Assembly (NCBI GenBank): GCA_947479185.1
Contig: CANJYY010000020.1
Coordinates: forward strand, 1 to 15,280
Reading direction: 5' to 3'
DNA: 15,280 bases
Source of the DNA: Caulobacteraceae bacterium
Lineage (GTDB): Bacteria; Pseudomonadota; Alphaproteobacteria; Caulobacterales; Caulobacteraceae
Of this stretch, positions 7,838 through 14,291 are shown in pieces. Numbering within the stretch: the first letter of the stretch is position 1; each line of letters opens with the position of its first letter. Under the pieces are notes generated by a model, which did no database searches, was not told the DNA's origin, and saw nothing but the letters and a program-made list of their open reading frames with translations. The position numbers and the translations under genes are program-made.

Positions 7838-9223
7838 CTAGCGGTTGCGCTTGCCCCAGCGACGGCGCGGCGGGGGCGCCGGCGGCGGCGGGGGGCCGAT
7901 CGGGGCCTGGAACGTCGGCGCCCCGTCGCGCTGGTAGCCGCGCTCGTAGGCGTCCGCCTCCCACCAGTCGCGGTAGGGACTGGAATAGACGCTGTCGTCG
8001 CGGGCCGCCTGGGGCAGCTGGCTGGTGCGCTGGCAGAACTCGCCGGGCGACCAGTTCCGCGTCCAGCACTGGTCGTAGTAGACGTAGTTGAACTCGCGCA
8101 CGACCTCGACGCCCGGCTCCATCCAGATGGCCCGGTCGCTCCAGCCATAGATGCGGTTGTAGCGCAGGGCGGCGCGGCCGGTGGCGGCGTAGATGCCGAC
8201 CTCGCGGGCGCCGATGACCGATTCCGTCAGGGTCAGGTCGCCGTCCGAGACCACGCCGACGGTGTTGCGGCAGAAGCGGCTGTGGATCGCCGTGACGATC
8301 GAGGCGCGGTCCAGATGCAGGCCGTTGCGCCAGCCGCAGACCATGGTGTTGTCGATCTTCAGGGCGCCGGAGCCGCTGCGCTGGCCGTGCACCATGATGC
8401 CGTTGCCGGCGGGCAGGCCCGCGTCGCGGCCGAACACGCCGCTCTGGACGATGCGGCTGTCGCCGACGCCCGGCGTCAGGTCGAGGCCGGCTTCCTCGCC
8501 GAGGATGCGGCTGCGGCTCATGTCGATCAGGCCGCCGTCAACGACCACGGCCGCGTCGAGCGTGCGGGCGTCGATGAAGCTTTCGCTGAGGATCAGCTTG
8601 CCGCCGGTGACCAGCACCGCGGTGGTGTCGCCCCAGTAGCGGACGACGGTGCGCACCAGCGCGACCTTCGAGTCCCAGGTCTCGACACAGCTGGCGCGGC
8701 CGCCATGCTCGGTCGACAGGACCATGTCGCGGATCTCGACCTGCTCGACGTTGGAGTTGACCCGGATGCAGGTCTCGCCGTCCGGCGGCGTGATGGTCGC
8801 GGGCTTGCCGGAACCCTCGTCGAAGATCGAGGCGCCCTGCCCGACGATGGTCACCGGATGGTCGATCCAGACGCTCTCGTGGCAGACGCCGCGCACATAG
8901 AGGGTGCCGTAGTCGGCCAGGTTCTGCAGGCCGTCGTTGATCGGCGTGTCGCCGTCGCGGGCGTCCGTGCAGTCGGCCGTCCAGCTCATCGCCGTGCGCT
9001 CGCGCGGCCAGCCGGGCCGCCGGCCCGGACGATACTGGTCATGGCGCCGGCGATCAGGCCGCCAGCGCGGACGCAGCGGCGGCGCGATCAGGCCGCCGAA
9101 GTTGGGACGGAGCTGGGCGTCGATGCCCGCGGCCTGATCAGGGAAGGCCTGGGCCGGACCGACGGCGCCGAGCAGGCTCATGGCCGCGCCCGACATCACC
9201 AGAAAACGAGTCAGCCTGTTCAT
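7838..9223 (-). CDS. Secreted right-handed parallel beta-helix protein
   Basis: The 461-aa product has a signal peptide (cleavage near AQA-FP, residue 26) and then an Arg/Pro-rich basic stretch (about 50-76). From about residue 100 to 385 it shows short repeating strands of the pectate-lyase/parallel beta-helix kind, for example 'VEQVEIRDMVLS', 'GGLIDMSRSRILGEEAGLDL', 'NGLHLDRASIVTAIHSRFCRN' and 'AALRYNRIYG'. The tail is Pro-rich (443-452) and ends in basic residues. Eight or so cysteines are scattered through the helix, suggesting disulfides in the periplasm. I see no convincing polysaccharide-lyase catalytic set, so a binding or structural role is at least as likely as an enzymatic one. The ATG overlaps the stop of the upstream Sel1 gene as ATGA, so the two are translationally coupled and probably act together. 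The exact function is unknown. Confidence 0.85.
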   Translation of the reverse strand: MNRLTRFLVMSGAAMSLLGAVGPAQAFPDQAAGIDAQLRPNFGGLIAPPLRPRWRPDRRRHDQYRPGRRPGWPRERTAMSWTADCTDARDGDTPINDGLQNLADYGTLYVRGVCHESVWIDHPVTIVGQGASIFDEGSGKPATITPPDGETCIRVNSNVEQVEIRDMVLSTEHGGRASCVETWDSKVALVRTVVRYWGDTTAVLVTGGKLILSESFIDARTLDAAVVVDGGLIDMSRSRILGEEAGLDLTPGVGDSRIVQSGVFGRDAGLPAGNGIMVHGQRSGSGALKIDNTMVCGWRNGLHLDRASIVTAIHSRFCRNTVGVVSDGDLTLTESVIGAREVGIYAATGRAALRYNRIYGWSDRAIWMEPGVEVVREFNYVYYDQCWTRNWSPGEFCQRTSQLPQAARDDSVYSSPYRDWWEADAYERGYQRDGAPTFQAPIGPPPPPAPPPRRRWGKRNR

Positions 9224-10692
9224 CGGTCATAGTCCCTGTCGCGGGGTGTCGGCCGGCTGGGTCGGGACACCTGGGCCAGCACCTGCTGCAGGCGTCCCAC
9301 GGACGGCTTGAAGCCCGAAAGGGCGGAATCGATCTGGTAGACGACGGCCTTGGCCTTGTCCTGGTCGGCCACGCCGGCGACGCCGAGCGAGAAGTAGGTC
9401 GACATGGCGTACTTGGCCTCGGCCGAGCCCTGACGGTCGGCCTCGGCGAACCAGTGGAAGGCGCGGGCGTAGTCGCGCGGCACGCCGACGCCCTCGGCGT
9501 ACATCACCGCCAGCACCAGCTGCGCCTTGGGCGAGCCGTTGACGGCCGCGTACTGGATGACCCGGACCTTCTCGATCGGCGTCAGCACGCCGGTCTGCGG
9601 CCGGCCGATGCGGGCCTGGAAGTCCTGGATTTCCTGCGGATACAGGGCGTCCTCGGTGGTCGCCGCGCGGGTCGCCGCGCGCAGGTAGAACAGGGACTCG
9701 CCGATGTGGATGAACGGCAGCTCGCGGATCCGGCCCAGCGCCGCCTGCTGCGCGTCGCCGATCTGGTCGCTCTCGTCGGAATGCGGCACGCCCGAGGACG
9801 GCGATTCCGGCGGATAGAACTCGTAGGGCGGAATCCAGCGCTTGGCCTTGGCCTCGACGTACTGGCCGACAGCCGCCCGCTCCGGCGACGAGCGCTCGAA
9901 GTCCTTGAGCATCACATAGGCGCTGACGTCACCGGTCTGAACGGCGAGGAAGTTGTAGAGGTAGGCGTCGACGTCGTTGCGCGGGAACAGGTTCAGCACC
10001 TGGGGCGTGCCCGGCTTGTAGGGCTTGCCCCGCGCCAGACCGGCCTGCGGATTGTCCGACGGCTCGCCGAACGGGCCGAAGAAGTTGTCGTGCATCCGCG
10101 ACAGCGTGCGGTAGCCGGACGCGCCCTGGGTCGACAGGATGTAGATCACGCGGCTGCGGACCTTTTCCTGCTCCTCGGACGACATCTGCGACAGCAGCCG
10201 GTCGAGCGACTTGTAGGCGATGTTCCGCTCAACGGCGCGGCAGTCGTCGTACCGGGAAATGGCCTTCTGTTCACCCTGCGGCGAACGGCGGCCATAGGCG
10301 GAGATCGGCGCGTAGCCGTCGCCATTGGACAGGGCCACCGCGTACCAGACGGCGGCCTCGACCGAATCCTCGAGATTCTTGTCGGCGGCCTTCACGCCCT
10401 CGTAGCGGCGGGCCAGCTCCAGCTGGGAGAAGAAGTCGCCGGTGAACCCGCGACGACGCAGCACGCGGATCTCGAGCTGCTGGGTGTTGAACTGCGGCGC
10501 CACGCCCGTGGGGATCTGCGGCCTCGGACAGGCGGAGTCTCCCGGCTTGCCGAAAAAGCTCTCCGCGCCGCTGTCGCAGCCGACCAGGGGAATCACGACC
10601 GCGGCGATCAGAGCCACGATCGAAGCGCCGCGGATCAGCGGGCCTTGCGCCGTCCCGTCCGGGCGGCCAATGGCGTCGCTGGTCTCGTGCAT
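9220..10692 (-). CDS. Membrane-anchored Sel1-repeat envelope protein
   Basis: The 490-aa product carries a hydrophobic segment (about 22-38) ending in LVGC. C39 could be lipidated, but the 20-residue stretch before it is longer than a usual lipoprotein leader, so a single membrane anchor is an alternative. An N-terminal region (about 85-125, 'FFSQLELARRYEG...AVWYAVALSNGDGY') looks like a degenerate Sel1 repeat. Two clearer Sel1 repeats lie near 386-421 ('AQLVLAVMYAEGVGVPRDY', 'AFHWFAEAD') and 422-455. Between them, residues 354-373 (IQDFQARIGRPQTGVLTP) resemble the second half of a PG_binding_1 peptidoglycan-binding repeat. Sel1 repeats form alpha-solenoids that bind protein partners. The gene is first in a two-gene unit with the beta-helix gene. 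No strong ribosome-binding site precedes the ATG; GGGGG lies about 7 nt upstream. The Sel1 call is firm; the wall-binding piece is suggestive. Confidence 0.87.
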   Translation of the reverse strand: MHETSDAIGRPDGTAQGPLIRGASIVALIAAVVIPLVGCDSGAESFFGKPGDSACPRPQIPTGVAPQFNTQQLEIRVLRRRGFTGDFFSQLELARRYEGVKAADKNLEDSVEAAVWYAVALSNGDGYAPISAYGRRSPQGEQKAISRYDDCRAVERNIAYKSLDRLLSQMSSEEQEKVRSRVIYILSTQGASGYRTLSRMHDNFFGPFGEPSDNPQAGLARGKPYKPGTPQVLNLFPRNDVDAYLYNFLAVQTGDVSAYVMLKDFERSSPERAAVGQYVEAKAKRWIPPYEFYPPESPSSGVPHSDESDQIGDAQQAALGRIRELPFIHIGESLFYLRAATRAATTEDALYPQEIQDFQARIGRPQTGVLTPIEKVRVIQYAAVNGSPKAQLVLAVMYAEGVGVPRDYARAFHWFAEADRQGSAEAKYAMSTYFSLGVAGVADQDKAKAVVYQIDSALSGFKPSVGRLQQVLAQVSRPSRPTPRDRDYDR

Positions 10693-10735
10693 ACTGTAAC
10701 CCCCGTCCAGCCCGGCCGTTAACCATCCGGCTAGT

Positions 10736-10765
10736 GACTCTTCGCAGGGCTCCCGTGGGAGTCAA
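10736..10765 (-). promoter_or_regulatory. Candidate Sel1 promoter with two GANTC sites
   Basis: On the minus strand, TTGACTC (10765-10759) could be a -35 element and contains a GANTC site. A second GANTC (GAGTC, 10740-10736) lies 18 nt further downstream, before the ATG at 10692. GANTC is the CcrM methylation site of Caulobacterales and can confer cell-cycle control with GcrA. I find no good -10 match, so the promoter itself is tentative. Confidence 0.3.
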
Positions 10766-10821
10766 GCGCGGCCACGAGGCGGGAGGTGCAACAATTCGCC
10801 TGCATCGGCCGCGAGTGAACC

Positions 10822-10844
10822 ATGTTCGCCCGACAGGCGAACAT
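10822..10844. promoter_or_regulatory. 23-bp perfect palindrome upstream of the Sel1 gene
   Basis: Arms ATGTTCGCC and GGCGAACAT are perfect inverted copies separated by the five bases CGACA. The element lies 130 bp upstream of the Sel1 ATG, in a gap with no other gene start facing it. It has no T-tract on either side, so an operator for a dimeric regulator is more likely than a terminator. A partial copy of the arm (ATTCGCC) occurs about 30 bp closer to the Sel1 gene. The regulator is unknown. Confidence 0.45.
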
Positions 10845-10973
10845 AACGGTGGTTTCGGCGCCACAAGACCCGCGTTTATGGGATGATTGATCCGTCGGGT
10901 TCCCGACCCTGCGCCACGCGGGATACGGACGAGGGAATCACGCGACGTCGCCGGCGCCCCGCCTGGAGACGGA

Positions 10974-11000
10974 AAAGGGCGCGGCTCGCGCCGCGCCCTT
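10974..11000 (-). terminator. Terminator of the acyl-CoA dehydrogenase operon
   Basis: A perfect 11-bp stem (AAGGGCGCGGC / GCCGCGCCCTT) with a 4-nt loop lies 26 nt past the stop codon at 11027. Read on the minus strand, it runs into TTTTCC. The gap from 10693 to 11026 (334 bp) otherwise holds only the palindrome and putative promoter listed separately. Confidence 0.82.
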
Positions 11001-11026
11001 CCCTGTCGTTTCGCGATACCGCGGGA

Positions 11027-12256
11027 TCAGCGACCCGTCGGCACGTCCTTGAAGGCCACGTCCTTGTCGACGCGCACGTCGCCCGGCAGGCCCAGGACCC
11101 GCTCGGCGATGATGTTCTTCAGGATTTCATCCGTACCACCGGCGATGCGCAGGCCGGGAGCCCACAGCAGCGACTGCTGGAACGCGGCCTGCATCGGCGC
11201 CTCGGACGGGTCGACGAGGATGCCGTACTGGTCCTCCATCTCCACGCCCTGGTTGGACATGTCCTGCATCTGGTTGGCGGCGATGATCTTGCCGATCGAG
11301 CTTTCCGGTCCCGGCGTCTGGCCGCGCGACAGCGCGGTCATGGTGCGGAAACGGGTCAGCTTCAGGCCTTCGGCCGCCACGTACCAGTCGGCCAGCTTCT
11401 CGCGGAAGGCGCCGTCCTTGATGGCCGCGCCGCCCGGACCGGTGACCTGGCGGGCCAGATCCATGATCGTCTTGTAGTCGGGGCCAGAGGAGCCGCCGAC
11501 GGCCAGACGCTCGTTCATCAGGGTGACCAGCGCGACCTTCCAGCCGTCGCCGACCTCGCCCAGACGCTGGCTGTCCTTCACGCGCAGGTCGCTGAAGTAG
11601 ACCTCGTTGAACTCGCTGCCGCCCGAGGCCTGGTGGATCGGACGCACGTCCACGGCCGGATCGTGCATGTCGATCCAGAACATGGTCATGCCCTTGTGCT
11701 TGGGCACGTCGGGATCGGTGCGGACCAGCAGAATGCCGTAGTCGCAATACTGGGCGCCGGTGGTCCAGACCTTCTGGCCGTTGATCACCCAGTCGTCGCC
11801 GTCACGGACGGCCTTGGTGCGGGTGGCCGCCACGTCGGAGCCGCCGGCCGGTTCGGAGAACAGCTGGCACCAGATTTCCTCGCCGCGCAGGGCCGGACCC
11901 ACGAAGCGGGTCTTGGTCTCGGCGTCGGCGAAGGCCATCACGGTCGGGACGCACATGCCCAGGCCGATGGTGAAGTAGCCGTAGTTGACGCCGACCTTCG
12001 ATTCTTCCTGACCGAAGATGACCGACTGCAGCGGCGTGCCGCCTGCGCCGCCCCATTCCTTGGGCCAGGTGATGCAGGCGTAGCCGGCTTCAGCCTTCTT
12101 GGCCTGCCAGGACTTGGCCAGCGCCATGTGCTCGGGGCTGTTGGGCCGGCGGCCGTTGGCGCTGGCGCCGCCCTTGTGCTCGGCGGCGTTCTTTTCCAGC
12201 CAGGCGCGAGCGGCTTCGCGGTAGGCGGCTTCTTCGGGACTGTCGTTGAAATCCAT
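11027..12256 (-). CDS. Acyl-CoA dehydrogenase, probable catalytic (alpha) subunit
   Basis: The 409-aa flavoenzyme oxidises the alpha-beta bond of an acyl-CoA to the 2-enoyl-CoA. It shows the N-terminal helical domain, the middle beta domain ('QLFSEPAGGSD', 130s; 'WVINGQKVWTTGA', 156-168) and the C-terminal helical domain ending 'GGTDEILKNIIAERVLG'. The usual MCAD-type catalytic Glu before Gly-Thr is replaced by Gly (AGGT, about 372-375). E249 in 'LMNERLAVGG' lies where isovaleryl-CoA dehydrogenase carries its catalytic Glu, so it is the likely base. It lacks the Arg-x-x-FG flavin contact seen in its neighbour. I chose the ATG at 12256 (GGGAGG upstream) over the in-frame 12295 start, which lies in the preceding gene. 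The substrate cannot be assigned; paired subunits of this kind act on branched, aromatic or steroid side-chain acyl-CoAs. It is second in a two-gene operon, with a terminator after it. Confidence 0.92.
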   Translation of the reverse strand: MDFNDSPEEAAYREAARAWLEKNAAEHKGGASANGRRPNSPEHMALAKSWQAKKAEAGYACITWPKEWGGAGGTPLQSVIFGQEESKVGVNYGYFTIGLGMCVPTVMAFADAETKTRFVGPALRGEEIWCQLFSEPAGGSDVAATRTKAVRDGDDWVINGQKVWTTGAQYCDYGILLVRTDPDVPKHKGMTMFWIDMHDPAVDVRPIHQASGGSEFNEVYFSDLRVKDSQRLGEVGDGWKVALVTLMNERLAVGGSSGPDYKTIMDLARQVTGPGGAAIKDGAFREKLADWYVAAEGLKLTRFRTMTALSRGQTPGPESSIGKIIAANQMQDMSNQGVEMEDQYGILVDPSEAPMQAAFQQSLLWAPGLRIAGGTDEILKNIIAERVLGLPGDVRVDKDVAFKDVPTGR

Positions 12257-12272
12257 GATCTTTCCCTCCCGC

Positions 12273-13388
12273 TTACGCGGCGTTCTTGCGTTCAAGCTGG
12301 CTGACCAGCCGTTCTTTCCAGACCTTCGGCGCGCCGGCCACCAGGCCGAGCTGCCGCGAGCGGCGATAGTAGAGGTGGCAGTCGACTTCCCAGGTGAAGC
12401 CCATGCCGCCGTGCGTCTGGATGTTCTCCTTGCTGCCGAACCAGTAGGCTTCGGACGCGGCGATACGCGCGGCCGACGCGGCGACAGGTAGCTCGGGGGC
12501 GTTCGTGTTCAAGGCCCAGGCGCCGTAGTAGGCGTTGGAGCGGGCGACCTGGTTCTTGACGTACATGTCGGCCAGCTTGTGCTTGATCGCCTGATAGCCG
12601 GCGATGACGCGGCCGAAGGCGTAGCGGCCGAGGGCGTATTCGCGGGCCATTTCCAGGCACTTGTCGGCGCCGCCGGTCTGTTCGAAGGCCAGCAGCACGG
12701 CCGCGCGGTCGAACACCTGCTCGGTCAGGGTGAAGCCGTCGCCGGCCGCGCCCAGACGGGTCGCCGGCGCGCCGGCGAAGGTCAGGCGGCCGACGCCGCG
12801 GGTCGGATCGAGACTCTGGAGCGTGTCGCGGCTGACGCCGGCGCCCTTCAGGTCGACCAGGAACAGGCCGGCCTTGCCACCCTCGTTGGCCAGCACGATG
12901 GCCAGATCGGCGATGTCGCCGTCGGTCACCGGGATCTTCACGCCGGTCAGCTTGCCGCCCTCGACCTTGGCCGACAGGTTCGAAGCGTTGACCACGCCCG
13001 GACCTTCCGAGGTGGCGAAGCAGCCGATCAGCTCGCCGGCGGCGATCTTCGGCAGCAGGTCGGCCTTCTGGGCGTCGTCGCCGGCCAGCAGGATGGCTTC
13101 AGCGACAAAGAACACCGTCGAGGCGAAGGGGATCGGCGCGACAACGCGGCCCATCTCCTCGGCGATGGCGCACAGCTCGATGTGTCCCAGACCCAGACCG
13201 CCGAATTCCTCGGGGATCGCGGCGCCCAGCCAGCCCTGTTCGGCGACGCCCTTCCACAGGTCGGCGTCGAACGACACGTCGGCGTTGTCGAGCACCTTGC
13301 GCACGGCGGCGCTGGTGCAACGGGCCTCAAGGAACTTGCGCGCCTCGTTCTTGAGGAACTTCTGGTCGTCGGAATAGTCGAAATTCAC
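12273..13388 (-). CDS. Acyl-CoA dehydrogenase, probable non-catalytic (beta) subunit
   Basis: The 371-aa protein has the acyl-CoA dehydrogenase fold. Its N-terminal domain has 'WLGAAIPEEFGGLGLGHIE'. The middle domain is short and degenerate: 'GCFATSEGPG' stands in for the usual flavin motif. The C-terminal domain has 'YALGRYAFGRVIAGYQAIKHKLADMY' and 'QTHGGMGFTWE', both typical FAD contacts. Neither usual catalytic glutamate is present: the helix-G position is Asp (FDRAAV, D227), and the C-terminal EGT motif is replaced by 'LGLVAGAPKVWKE'. This suggests it supplies flavin-binding residues to the downstream subunit. The start is GTG at 13388, chosen because GGGAGAGAGA lies just upstream and the coding similarity begins with NFDYSDDQKFL; the in-frame ATG at 13475 would add an unlikely N-terminus. 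It precedes the second subunit gene by 16 nt. The fold is certain; the subunit role is inferred from residues and pairing. Confidence 0.9.
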   Translation of the reverse strand: MNFDYSDDQKFLKNEARKFLEARCTSAAVRKVLDNADVSFDADLWKGVAEQGWLGAAIPEEFGGLGLGHIELCAIAEEMGRVVAPIPFASTVFFVAEAILLAGDDAQKADLLPKIAAGELIGCFATSEGPGVVNASNLSAKVEGGKLTGVKIPVTDGDIADLAIVLANEGGKAGLFLVDLKGAGVSRDTLQSLDPTRGVGRLTFAGAPATRLGAAGDGFTLTEQVFDRAAVLLAFEQTGGADKCLEMAREYALGRYAFGRVIAGYQAIKHKLADMYVKNQVARSNAYYGAWALNTNAPELPVAASAARIAASEAYWFGSKENIQTHGGMGFTWEVDCHLYYRRSRQLGLVAGAPKVWKERLVSQLERKNAA

Positions 13389-13425
13389 GTCTCTCTCCCG
13401 GTGGCGCCTCTGTGCGTGGTTCGAC

Positions 13426-13516
13426 GCGCATCCCGCGGCCACTACCCGGCGGGACGCGCCGAAAATGCACGTCATCCCGGGCAGCCGCGAAGCGGCGTGT
13501 CGAAGGACGCAGGGCG
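13426..13516. repeat. Inverted repeat and degenerate palindromic element
   Basis: In the 245-bp gap between divergent genes, GCGCATCCCGC (13426-13436) and GCGGGACGCGC (13449-13459) form an imperfect inverted pair with one mismatch. Immediately after comes GTCATCCCGGGCAGCCGCG followed by AAGCGG, resembling a worn copy of a dispersed alphaproteobacterial intergenic repeat. The function is unknown, and chance in GC-rich DNA is possible. Confidence 0.3.
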
Positions 13517-13569
13517 TTTGTGCGAACCTTCAGCGGCGCAATGTAGCGGCGTTTCCGCGTGGGGAAAGA

Positions 13570-13584
13570 TTGACCTCGCGTCAA
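13570..13584. promoter_or_regulatory. Palindrome TTGAC-N5-GTCAA in divergent promoter region
   Basis: TTGACCTCGCGTCAA is a perfect 5-5-5 inverted repeat, 50 bp before the 192-aa gene and about 180 bp before the dehydrogenase operon. Either half could also serve as a -35 hexamer (TTGACC on plus, TTGACG on minus). It may be an operator controlling one or both genes; I find no convincing -10 partner. Confidence 0.35.
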
Positions 13585-13633
13585 TGAATTCAGGTTCTTA
13601 TGCAATCACCAATCAGAACGATGGCGCGGGTGC

Positions 13634-14212
13634 ATGGCGAAGGCCGTTTTCCAGAAGAACCAGAAGGTATGGGTCGAGAGCGTCGGCGCCTGGGCGACCA
13701 TCGACCGGATCGTGCCGATCTGGGCCAAGGGCTTCGATGAACCGGTCCGCGTGACCTACGACGTCGGCCTCGGCCGCGAGTTTCACGCCCATGAACTGCG
13801 CCCCGAGGACCGCGTCGAGGACGCCGACGGCGCGCTGCCCGGCGAAGGCTGGCGGCTGATGCGCGCCAAGAACAAGTGGCAGCAGGAAGGCGACTGCGCC
13901 CACCACCCCTTTCCCGGCACCTATCCGGTCGTGGTCACCGACGAGGCCGACTGGGGCGGCTGGCGGACGCCGGGCGCGGAATACGACCGCGATCCCAACA
14001 GGATGGAGCGCCAGGCCCGGCTGATCGCCAGCGCCCCGCGCCTGCGGGCCATCGCCCGCGAGCTGATCGCCCTGGTGTCGGAGTCGCCCGAGGACGCACC
14101 GCCCGTGGTCGCCGAGCTGGCCCGCCGCGCGGCGGCCATCGAGCGCTATGTCGAGGAAGTCCCGGCCGCCGCGGCGACGCCGGCCGCCGGGCGGGCGACC
14201 GACGCGGCCTGA
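13634..14212 (+). CDS. Conserved protein of unknown function, 192 aa
   Basis: I do not recognise a named family. The protein is soluble, with no signal peptide or membrane segment. Residues about 5-56 ('FQKNQKVWVESVGAWATIDRIVP', 'VRVTYDVGLGREFHAHELR') look like a small beta-barrel of the SH3/KOW kind, which often contacts nucleic acid or protein. A middle segment (72-112) has C88, H90 and H91 plus several Trp. Residues 121-147 ('RMERQARLIASAPRLRAIA') resemble the 'NARLIAAAPDLLEAL' helix common in small phage-associated and bacterial proteins of unknown role. The C-terminus is Ala-rich and probably disordered. No strong ribosome-binding site precedes the ATG. It is divergent from the dehydrogenase operon and 79 bp before pepN. 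Coding is well supported by length and codon bias; function is open. Confidence 0.78.
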   Translation: MAKAVFQKNQKVWVESVGAWATIDRIVPIWAKGFDEPVRVTYDVGLGREFHAHELRPEDRVEDADGALPGEGWRLMRAKNKWQQEGDCAHHPFPGTYPVVVTDEADWGGWRTPGAEYDRDPNRMERQARLIASAPRLRAIARELIALVSESPEDAPPVVAELARRAAAIERYVEEVPAAAATPAAGRATDAA

Positions 14213-14277
14213 TCCCGGAGCAAAGCGCGACTCACGCCTTGTTCATGCGCGGCCCGTGGCGCGGCGGCCCGCGCGAC

Positions 14278-14285
14278 GCTAGATA
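14278..14285 (+). promoter_or_regulatory. Candidate -10 element for pepN
   Basis: GCTAGATA matches seven of eight positions of the Caulobacter -10 pattern GCTANAWC and ends 6 nt before the ATG at 14292. Transcription would then start at or next to the start codon. This would explain why no ribosome-binding site is visible. No clear -35 is present. Confidence 0.3.
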
Positions 14286-14291
14286 CATCCC

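Noticed and set aside
9454..10722. A 422-codon plus-strand open frame opposite the Sel1 gene
   Set aside because: It is a shadow of the Sel1 gene. Its codon pattern mirrors the minus-strand gene and no domain is visible.
10822..10844. LexA/SOS box reading of the GTTC/GAAC palindrome
   Set aside because: The alphaproteobacterial LexA site is a direct repeat, GTTC-N7-GTTC. Here the arms are inverted and the spacing differs.
10883..12304. A 473-codon plus-strand open frame opposite the acyl-CoA dehydrogenase
   Set aside because: The opposite strand carries an unmistakable dehydrogenase with ribosome-binding site and terminator; this frame has low-complexity composition.
12579..13754. A 391-codon plus-strand open frame opposite the second dehydrogenase
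   Set aside because: It is antisense to a motif-rich gene, runs through the promoter gap and overlaps the start of the 192-aa gene.
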